A DNA stretch of 8,281 bases from positions 1-8,281 of the forward strand of contig SMXV01000108.1 in the NCBI GenBank assembly GCA_004356175.1, read 5' to 3'. Position numbers and translations under genes: made by a program. Origin of the DNA: Acidobacteriota bacterium (GTDB lineage Bacteria; Actinomycetota; Acidimicrobiia; Spongiisociales; UBA5794). Below the pieces are notes generated by a model that worked only from the letters and a program-made list of their open reading frames with translations, had not been told where the DNA came from and made no database searches. This document shows positions 1 through 5,041 of the stretch, piece by piece (within the stretch, counting starts at the first letter, position 1; each line of letters starts with the position of its first letter).

Positions 1-1039
1 ACCCGCCCGGCGTCACACGAAGGACAGACTCGATTCGTCTGACAGCGTCTCGCCTCGCCACAAACACAACAACACCGACTGCCGCAGCAATCTGTCGGGA
101 GAGCACCGATTCCGGTACGCGCTCCGGCGCCATCGCTGCAAGCATTGCGAGCCGATCGAGCGCCTCGGAAGGACCGTTGGCGTGAATCGTCGACATCGAA
201 CCGGCATGGCCAGTGCTGAGCGCCTGGATCATGTCAAACGCCTCAGGTCCCCGTACCTCGCCAACGATGATGCGATCCGGCCTCAGTCGCAACGCGTGGC
301 GCAGCAACATTCGCATCGTGATCTCGCCAGCACCTTCGATATTTGCAGGGTGCGCTTCGAGACGGACGACGTGGCCGTTGATCGAAAGTTCCGCGGCGTC
401 TTCAATCGTCACGATTCGGTCACCGTCACCAATCGAAGCGGCAAGAGCGTTGAGCACAGTCGTCTTTCCTGCACCCGTCGCACCAGAAATCAGGATGTTG
501 TCACGATCGACAACTGCGTGTGTAAGGATCTCTGCGCCTGCTGGCGAGATAGCGCCGAGTTCAACGAGCGTTGCCAGATCGCCAATCGCTGGCGAGAATC
601 TGCGGATCGCGACGACTGGTCCATCAACGGATGCCGGTGGGATGATGGCGTGCAATCTCGAACCGTCCGCGAGGCGTGCGTCGACTGCTGGGGACGCTAC
701 GTCAATGCGCAGTCCGAGCGGCGTGAGCAGACGACGAACAAGCGCGATCACTTCGTCGGGGGATGAGAAGACAACATCGGTGTGCTCAAGTCTGCCTGAG
801 CGCTCAACCCACACGTCGTCGTACGAGTTCACAAGCACGTCACTTACCGAATCGTCAGCAACCAGCGCTTCCAACGGTCCGAGTCCGACCAGAGAGTCGA
901 CCGCCGATTCGACAGCGCCCGTTGGTGCGAGTGGTGCAACTGTTGGCTGGAGCTTCTTGGCAGCCTCAAGCAGCGAGGCTCGATCGAGAGGAACATCGGA
1001 CGATACGAGGGAAGCAATGAGCCGGTCGACGGAACCCAT
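1..1039 (-). CDS. cpaF: CpaF/TadA-family secretion ATPase, partial (C-terminus beyond the left edge)
   Basis: This is the hexameric motor ATPase of a Tad/Flp-type pilus or related type II/IV secretion machine, acting at the cytoplasmic face of the membrane. The frame is open from ATG at 1039 to the left edge, giving 346 codons. Visible motifs are Walker A GATGAGKT (residues 186-193), the Asp box IVTIEDAAEL (209-218), the atypical Walker B RIIVGEVRG (256-264) and the His box with TGHAGSMSTIHA (276-287). The N-terminal domain contains VSDVLVNSYDDVWVE (65-79). The family usually runs about 400 residues or more, so only the last part is missing; no truncation is implied. The N-terminal extension is short, as in actinobacterial TadA. 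The gene lies 35 bp downstream of the CpaE/Ssd-like gene on the same strand. Its weak AGGG ribosome-binding site, 6 nt before ATG, lies in a hairpin arm. The family call is secure; the exact appendage is not visible here. Confidence 0.95.
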   Translation of the reverse strand, partial: MGSVDRLIASLVSSDVPLDRASLLEAAKKLQPTVAPLAPTGAVESAVDSLVGLGPLEALVADDSVSDVLVNSYDDVWVERSGRLEHTDVVFSSPDEVIALVRRLLTPLGLRIDVASPAVDARLADGSRLHAIIPPASVDGPVVAIRRFSPAIGDLATLVELGAISPAGAEILTHAVVDRDNILISGATGAGKTTVLNALAASIGDGDRIVTIEDAAELSINGHVVRLEAHPANIEGAGEITMRMLLRHALRLRPDRIIVGEVRGPEAFDMIQALSTGHAGSMSTIHANGPSEALDRLAMLAAMAPERVPESVLSRQIAAAVGVVVFVARRDAVRRIESVLRVTPGG

Positions 1040-1043
1040 CTAA

Positions 1044-1074
1044 TGCCCTGTCCCGGAACGTTCGGGACAGGGCA
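1044..1074 (-). promoter_or_regulatory. Perfect 12-bp stem-loop covering the cpaF ribosome-binding site
   Basis: Bases 1044-1055 and 1063-1074 are perfectly complementary (12 bp, GC-rich) around a 7-nt loop. On the minus-strand transcript the stem begins immediately after the TAG stop of the CpaE-like gene (1077-1075). Its 3' arm contains the only Shine-Dalgarno-like sequence of cpaF, AGGG at 1049-1046, 6 nt before ATG. There is no U-tract after it, so it does not look like a canonical intrinsic terminator. It could hide the cpaF ribosome-binding site until a ribosome finishing the upstream gene opens it, or it could stabilise an mRNA segment or be bound by a protein as DNA. The structure is seen in the sequence; its role is inferred. 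Confidence 0.6.
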
Positions 1075-1614
1075 CTAGGCCCTCTGCCACACGGTTCGGA
1101 ACGCCCTGACCCACGGATCTCGTGTGGGAGGGCGCGTGCCACCGAGCAGCGCCTTGATCGTTCCAGATCTGGGAACGGGCAGCACGGTGTGGTACGGCGG
1201 AGGAATGGCCACGAGCTTCATGCGCTGGTAGACGACCGTGCCGACACTGCTCGGCATGAATGGTTCTGGTAGCAGCGGCAACAGTGCCGTGGCATGTGCG
1301 CCTGCCTCTGCTGAGGGCGAGCAACGCAACACGACATTCGGCCAACGCTTTACCAGCTCCGACACTATCTCTTCTGCGTCACCGGGCTCCACGCCACCAT
1401 TGCGAAGGACAGCCGGACCCTTCTGTGTCGGCTGCAACTGCGAAAGCGTCGGCCCTCGGGTCACAAGATCGGCCAGTGAGAACGGGCCCCGATAGGGTGG
1501 CCCGTTCGGATCGAGATCAATCGCCAGGGCCGTATCGACAGCCGCCGCGGCACCAAGAGGACCAACAATGCCCAACATCGCGTCAAGCGGTGACCAGAGA
1601 GCGAGAACGGACAT
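1075..1614 (-). CDS. CpaE/TadZ/Ssd-like protein, short and lacking a P-loop
   Basis: This 179-aa protein lies just upstream of cpaF. I place it in the MinD/CpaE-like (Ssd) group mainly by position and by weak pattern. A short N-terminal strand, SVLALWSP (2-9), stands where MinD-like proteins carry the P-loop. A second strand ends in AIDLDPNG (31-38), like the Asp-bearing segment of that fold. PAVLRNGG (67-74) and WPNVVLRC (91-98) resemble later strands. No GKT/GKS motif is present, so ATP binding of the usual kind is not expected. The C-terminus is basic and Pro/Trp-rich. Related localisation proteins are usually twice this length. The start at 1614 is chosen because GGAGG (1624-1620) lies 5 nt upstream; an open frame continues to 1860 but without such a site. 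CpaE/TadZ proteins help place the CpaF motor in the cell, and a scaffold role is my inference. It could also be an unrelated small Tad accessory protein. Confidence 0.6.
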   Translation of the reverse strand: MSVLALWSPLDAMLGIVGPLGAAAAVDTALAIDLDPNGPPYRGPFSLADLVTRGPTLSQLQPTQKGPAVLRNGGVEPGDAEEIVSELVKRWPNVVLRCSPSAEAGAHATALLPLLPEPFMPSSVGTVVYQRMKLVAIPPPYHTVLPVPRSGTIKALLGGTRPPTRDPWVRAFRTVWQRA

Positions 1615-1723
1615 TGGAACCTCCAAGAGTTGGAGGGGAAGCACCATCAACGTACGACGAACCGCATCTGCGTTCAAGAGTCTCGATTCCGTGCCGATAC
1701 CGGATGTGGAGTACCGTGAGACC
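1615..1723. promoter_or_regulatory. Divergent intergenic region between the CpaE-like and HAD genes
   Basis: This 109-bp gap must hold the promoters of both divergent genes. For the plus strand, TACCGT at 1712-1717 fits the TANNNT form of an actinobacterial -10 box and ends 6 nt before the ATG at 1724. That would make the HAD mRNA leaderless or nearly so, in keeping with the lack of a good ribosome-binding site there. I see no convincing -35 box. For the minus strand I can point only to the ribosome-binding-site hairpin at 1620-1636. Confidence 0.35.
1620..1636 (-). promoter_or_regulatory. Hairpin containing the Shine-Dalgarno of the CpaE-like gene
   Basis: The arms 1620-1626 and 1630-1636 are perfectly complementary (7 bp, CCTCCAA/TTGGAGG) around a 3-nt loop. 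The 3' arm on the minus strand is the strong GGAGG ribosome-binding site of the CpaE-like gene (start ATG 1614). If folded in the mRNA, the site would be paired. The hairpin also fixes the start codon, because GGAGG stands 5 nt before this ATG and before no other in-frame start. Confidence 0.55.
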
Positions 1724-2509
1724 ATGACTGAAGCAGCATTCTTCGACCTCGACAAGACAATCATCGCCGGATCGTCCGCGATGGCGTTCGGAAAACCGCT
1801 GTACCAGGCTGGATTTCTCGGGAAACGTAACCTCCTCCGCCTCGGAATCGGACACCTCACCTACATGCTCTTTGGCGCGGATAAAGCCACCCTTGAGCGG
1901 GTCAGGGACGAAATGCTCGACCTCGTATCGGGGTGGTCGCGGGCTGACATCGATGCGGTTGTTGCTCACACACTCTCTGACGTCATCGAACCGCTCGTGT
2001 TCGCTGAAGCTCTCTTCCTGATCGATGAACACACGCGCGCCGGCCGGAAGGTGTACGTCGTGTCCGCAAGCCCGCAAGAGTTCGTAACCCCTATTGCGAA
2101 GATGGTTGGCATAGATAACGTCATCGCAACAAAGATCAGAACCGATGGACTTGGGCGTTACGTACCTGAGTTGGAACAGTACGTCATGGGTGAGGGGAAG
2201 GTCGAGGCGATCAAAGAGGTCGCCATCAGAGATGGTCTTGACCTCGAGGGCTCATACGCGTACACAGACAGCTTCACCGACATGCCGATGCTTGAGGCAG
2301 TCGGCAACCCGGTCGTCGTGAACCCAGACAAGGAACTCAAAGAGGTAGCCGAGGCGAACGATTGGCCGATTATCGAATTTCAGCGACCGGTCAGCCTCAC
2401 ACCGAGAGTTCAGCCGCCGCCGAAGCGAGTCTGGATTCCGCTTGTTGTCGGCATTGCCATCGGTGGGATCGCCATTGCCGTCAGCCGCCGCACACCACCC
2501 ACGAGTTAG
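1724..2509 (+). CDS. HAD-IB (SerB-like) phosphatase-like protein with C-terminal membrane anchor
   Basis: A 261-aa haloacid-dehalogenase subfamily IB hydrolase. Motif I is FFDLDKTI with nucleophile D8 and acid D10. Motif II is VVSASP (S114 or S116). A Lys such as K159 in GEGK could serve motif III. Motif IV is TDSFTDMPML with D182 and D186. Helices at 18-95 form the cap between motifs I and II. Phosphomonoester hydrolysis is expected and the substrate is unknown; SerB-type phosphoserine phosphatase is a possible but unproven activity. After a Pro-rich linker (227-233) comes one hydrophobic helix (about 236-253) followed by SRR, so the enzyme is probably tail-anchored with its catalytic domain in the cytoplasm. 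An upstream in-frame ATG at 1568 lies inside the divergent gene, so the start at 1724, directly before motif I, is preferred. The place beside a CpaE/Ssd-like gene matches the mycobacterial Rv3661 neighbourhood as I recall it. Its stop overlaps that of the convergent MFS gene. Confidence 0.9.
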   Translation: MTEAAFFDLDKTIIAGSSAMAFGKPLYQAGFLGKRNLLRLGIGHLTYMLFGADKATLERVRDEMLDLVSGWSRADIDAVVAHTLSDVIEPLVFAEALFLIDEHTRAGRKVYVVSASPQEFVTPIAKMVGIDNVIATKIRTDGLGRYVPELEQYVMGEGKVEAIKEVAIRDGLDLEGSYAYTDSFTDMPMLEAVGNPVVVNPDKELKEVAEANDWPIIEFQRPVSLTPRVQPPPKRVWIPLVVGIAIGGIAIAVSRRTPPTS

Positions 2510-3885
2510 GAAACGTCCCGGGTGTTCGCCGAAATGCCTTCCTCGCGTGCCGCCTCGATCTTCTCCGTCGTGAGTTGAGGTGCAGCCCAAAGGAACAAGA
2601 TAAACAGAGCAATCCCGGCCGAGAAATAGGGGATACGAAGCGCCATCACTCTGTCCACGCCTGCGGCCTCGGCACCAGCAACCATGATGCCGCCAACCGC
2701 GAGACCGATAGGGATCATGCCCCATCCAAAGAACCGGTAGACGGAGTTGACACGACCGAGGAGATGGTCGGGGATGATCGACTGGCGAAGCGACACGGTG
2801 ATGACGTTCCACAGGACCGCAGTGATCGAGAACACGAAGAACATCACCCACACGATTGCCCAGTGGGTTGCAAAGCCGATGACGATCGTCACGAAGGCCT
2901 GGCTCGCGAGCGTCACGTGGAGAGCAGTCCCGCTGCCGAGTCTCTTGGATATTCGTGGCGCAAGAACAGACCCAAGGACTCCACCCGCAGCTCCTGCCAT
3001 CATGAGAATCGCAAAGGTCGTTGTTGTGACAAGCAGAGCCTCCTGGGCAAAGAGGATGAACGTTGCAAAGTAGACCGAACCGAGTCCGTTGGCCAGACCA
3101 AGAATGATCGCCATTGGTCGCAATAGAGGGTGAGCCCAAAGCCAGGCAATCCCCTCCTTCATCTCGGCCCAGAATCCGAGTTTGTTCCCTTCAGTGTCAT
3201 CAGCTGGCTTGTCAACCCGGAAGACGCCGCTCAGAGCGAATATGAGAGCCGCCGCGATAGCGAAGGTTCCGGCGTCAAAGAAGAACGGCAACGCAAATGC
3301 AACTCCGATAAGCACGCTACCGAGCGGCGGACCAACGAATTGATTCATCACCATCTCCGCACCCCACATGCGGCTGTTGGCTGTTTCGAGTCCTTCAGGC
3401 TCGACGATGGCAGGAAGAATGGTCTGTGCAGCGTTGTCGTAGAGCACCTCTGCGAATCCGAATAGCAGGGCAGAAACAACGAGTGTCCAGTAGACCGTCA
3501 GGTTTGTGTCACCGACAACACCAGACAGGACGTCATTCGGAGACGGCAAGGAGTTCTGGCTCGCCAGAACAACAAAGGCCACACCCAGTGTCAGGGCTGT
3601 TCGGAACACTGAGGTCCATATCATGATCTTTCGTCGGTCAACGCGATCGGTGATGACACCGGCTGGCAGACTGAAAATGAGCCACGGGATGCACTGTGCG
3701 ATTGCGATGAGCGCGATCAACATCGCGTTTCGTGTAACCGCCGAAGCGAGCCACGGATACGCAATCATTGCGACACCATCACCAAGATTCGATATGACAC
3801 TTGCGGTCCACAGTTTCCAGTAGTTGACGCCGAGCGTGACTTTCTTCTTCACAGAGGTGTCGTCGTCTCTAACAGTGTCAGTCAT
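2506..3885 (-). CDS. MFS exporter, MFS_3/EntS-like
   Basis: A 459-aa major facilitator superfamily transporter, expected to be a proton-driven exporter in the cytoplasmic membrane. About twelve hydrophobic segments are visible. Motif A between helices 2 and 3 reads GVITDRVDRRK (76-86). A second conserved loop, PDHLLGRVNSVYR (372-384), is typical of the MFS_3 group that includes the enterobactin exporter EntS and macrolide efflux proteins. The polar N-terminus (1-20) and C-terminal tail (from about residue 437) should be cytoplasmic. The substrate cannot be read from the sequence. The ATG at 3885 is preferred over one 12 nt upstream because GAGG lies 6 nt before it. It overlaps the last 8 bp of the ArsR-like gene, which suggests translational coupling and control by that regulator. 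At its 3' end the TAA (2508-2506) interlocks with the TAG of the convergent HAD gene. Confidence 0.92.
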   Translation of the reverse strand: MTDTVRDDDTSVKKKVTLGVNYWKLWTASVISNLGDGVAMIAYPWLASAVTRNAMLIALIAIAQCIPWLIFSLPAGVITDRVDRRKIMIWTSVFRTALTLGVAFVVLASQNSLPSPNDVLSGVVGDTNLTVYWTLVVSALLFGFAEVLYDNAAQTILPAIVEPEGLETANSRMWGAEMVMNQFVGPPLGSVLIGVAFALPFFFDAGTFAIAAALIFALSGVFRVDKPADDTEGNKLGFWAEMKEGIAWLWAHPLLRPMAIILGLANGLGSVYFATFILFAQEALLVTTTTFAILMMAGAAGGVLGSVLAPRISKRLGSGTALHVTLASQAFVTIVIGFATHWAIVWVMFFVFSITAVLWNVITVSLRQSIIPDHLLGRVNSVYRFFGWGMIPIGLAVGGIMVAGAEAAGVDRVMALRIPYFSAGIALFILFLWAAPQLTTEKIEAAREEGISANTRDVS

Positions 3886-4438
3886 CCGCGTCCTCATCTT
3901 CGTCGAACGCGGGATGATCGGTCGGATATACACCGCTGAGAAATCCGTACATCGTGTCGCCGCCTCTGGGGAGCTTGAGAAACTCTTCGGCAAGATCCAG
4001 GATTCGCTCAGAGAACTCCAGGGCTCTCTCGGTCGGAATGCGGGCAACTCGTGATGTGAACATCGGTAGGTTCTCCCCGCCGGTGTGTCGCATTGCCCGC
4101 AGAGCATCGTTCACAAACCACTTTGGATCGTCCTTACTCGGAGCGGTCTCGAACAGGATGGTCCTTCCCGTTCTGCCATAGTACTTCTCGGTCAGCGCAC
4201 GGACCTTGTTCGTGCGCACCACTCTGATCATGGCGGCATCTTCAAGCACCTTCGAGTGATACCCAACGGTGCCCTTTGGTTTGTCGAGTGCCACAGCGAG
4301 CTGACTCACTGTTGCGGCTCGCTCCGTCAGAAGGTTGAGAATGTCCCTGCGCGTGTCGTTGGCAACAGCCTTGAGCTGAGCAATCGTCGACACCACAACG
4401 ACATCCAGTATCTCGTAGTCAAGTTTGTGTGGCTTCAC
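3878..4438 (-). CDS. ArsR-like winged-helix transcriptional regulator
   Basis: A 186-aa regulator if the GTG at 4438 is the start. The N-terminal half is a winged helix-turn-helix. TIAQLKAVANDTRRDILNLL (18-37) matches the ArsR/HTH_20 opening, VSQLAVALDKPKGTVGYH (44-61) covers the helix-turn-helix with its recognition helix, and VLEDAAMIRVVRTNKVRAL (64-82) forms the wing. The second half (about 86-186) is mostly helical, perhaps for dimer or ligand contacts, and ends in the acidic tail DEDEDADD. I see no ArsR-type metal-binding cysteine motif, so a small organic ligand is more likely than a metal. It is followed with overlap by an MFS gene, a common regulator-plus-efflux arrangement. No ribosome-binding site precedes the GTG; the promoter position fits a leaderless start. 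A shorter form from the GTG pair at residues 15-16 is possible. It probably represses itself and the exporter through the inverted repeat at 4448-4465. Confidence 0.88.
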   Translation of the reverse strand: MKPHKLDYEILDVVVVSTIAQLKAVANDTRRDILNLLTERAATVSQLAVALDKPKGTVGYHSKVLEDAAMIRVVRTNKVRALTEKYYGRTGRTILFETAPSKDDPKWFVNDALRAMRHTGGENLPMFTSRVARIPTERALEFSERILDLAEEFLKLPRGGDTMYGFLSGVYPTDHPAFDEDEDADD

Positions 4439-4474
4439 GGATGGTATGGTCGGGTATTCCCGACCGTTTGTCAA
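4439..4474 (-). promoter_or_regulatory. arsR-MFS promoter with overlapping inverted-repeat operator
   Basis: On the minus strand a perfect -35 box TTGACA (4474-4469) is followed after 17 nt by GACCAT (4451-4446), a weak -10 candidate. Transcription would begin close to the GTG start at 4438. Between and overlapping these boxes lies a perfect 7+7 inverted repeat, GGTCGGG at 4448-4454 and CCCGACC at 4459-4465, with a 4-nt AT-only spacer. This is the size and placement expected of a dimeric winged-helix repressor site blocking RNA polymerase. The -35 box overlaps the TGA stop of the upstream gene (4473-4471). The boxes and repeat are seen; the binding protein is inferred. Confidence 0.6.
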
Positions 4475-4947
4475 GTCGAATCGCTGCGAGATGCGAATGT
4501 CCAATACCCAAGCGCGCCCAAAGCAGACACTGCAAACACGAACGCAGCAATGAGCCACAGCGTTGTCGTGGACAGCGTTCTCGCCGCGGGACGTTCTGGT
4601 ACGCCAGCTACAACAACAGGGTCGACACCGATTTCGGTCAGTGTGATTGCGTCGGAACGAGTAACCACCCCACCAGCAGCGATTCCATCGAACACGAACG
4701 ACCAGTCGGTGGCAGTAGGAAACCTCACAAGCCCTTCCCAAGTACCGTCGTCGCGAAAGACCAGGGCCGTTGGTGGCAGCTCCTCGAACGACGAGAACGG
4801 ACGAACAAGGACGGCCTCGAACGTCTGGGTCACCTTGACGGTCATCTCCACAGTCACACCGGAGTCGAGACCCACGGCGCTGCCCTCGACATCGCCAAAC
4901 GGTGCGGCGAGAGTCGCCATGAAAAGAATCGTCAGGATGAAGTGCAC
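4471..4947 (-). CDS. Membrane-anchored envelope protein of unknown function
   Basis: I do not recognise this 158-aa protein. It begins with a hydrophobic segment (3-16, ending LAAP) that could be a signal peptide. A region of about 95 residues rich in beta-formers follows (about 30-113). Then comes a short Pro/Ala/Arg linker (117-123), a clear membrane helix (129-149) and a short polar tail, FASRSDST. This predicts an outward-facing domain fixed by a C-terminal helix. The stretch DDGTWEGLVRFPTATDW (66-82) recalls the Gly-Trp strand-turn pattern of FixH/YtkA- or CopC-like Ig-fold proteins, but the match is weak. The start GTG at 4947 is the first possible start after the in-frame stop. It has no ribosome-binding site, though TACGCT 7 nt upstream could be a -10 box of a leaderless mRNA. 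ATG at 4920 is an alternative. It lies 32 bp upstream of the ArsR-like gene and diverges from leuC. Confidence 0.75.
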   Translation of the reverse strand: MHFILTILFMATLAAPFGDVEGSAVGLDSGVTVEMTVKVTQTFEAVLVRPFSSFEELPPTALVFRDDGTWEGLVRFPTATDWSFVFDGIAAGGVVTRSDAITLTEIGVDPVVVAGVPERPAARTLSTTTLWLIAAFVFAVSALGALGYWTFASRSDST

Positions 4948-5041
4948 ACAAATGAGCGTAGAGCCGACCGTCGAGCTGATGCGGTTCCTCGGCTGACCGC
5001 AAGGGCGTTACCCTCCCCGACCTAGGACCATCAGGACAAGG
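4948..5041. promoter_or_regulatory. Divergent intergenic region upstream of leuC
   Basis: This 94-bp gap separates leuC from the divergent envelope-protein gene. On the minus strand TACGCT ends 7 nt before the GTG at 4947. On the plus strand TACCCT (5009-5014) with TTCCTC (4985-4990) 18 nt upstream is a weak sigma70-like candidate for leuCD. AGGA (5033-5036) and AAGG (5038-5041) can serve as leuC ribosome-binding sites. I see no leucine-codon run, T-box or clear attenuator hairpin. Confidence 0.3.

Noticed and set aside
213..1043. Long plus-strand open frame (276 codons) opposite cpaF, and a second one at 182-766
   Set aside because: Low-complexity Ser/Arg/Thr-rich translations that mirror the cpaF codons. 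The minus strand holds every CpaF motif in frame.
1044..1074. Hairpin as an intrinsic terminator between the CpaE-like gene and cpaF
   Set aside because: No U-tract follows on the minus strand, and termination there would cut off cpaF, which has no other visible promoter.
2252..3139. Minus-strand open frame of 295 codons overlapping the HAD and MFS genes
   Set aside because: Trp/Arg/Cys-rich shadow translation in a different frame from the MFS gene, with no membrane or domain pattern.
4962..4994. 6-bp inverted repeat AGCCGA/TCGGCT in the leuC upstream region
   Set aside because: A short stem with a 21-nt loop and no relation to promoter boxes; it could occur by chance.
4085..4996. Plus-strand open frame of 303 codons opposite the ArsR-like and envelope-protein genes
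   Set aside because: It crosses two supported minus-strand genes and their operator, and shows no domain.
4952..4996. A 14-codon mini-ORF upstream of leuC as a leucine attenuator leader peptide
   Set aside because: Only two separated leucine codons, no ribosome-binding site and no terminator/antiterminator pair before leuC.
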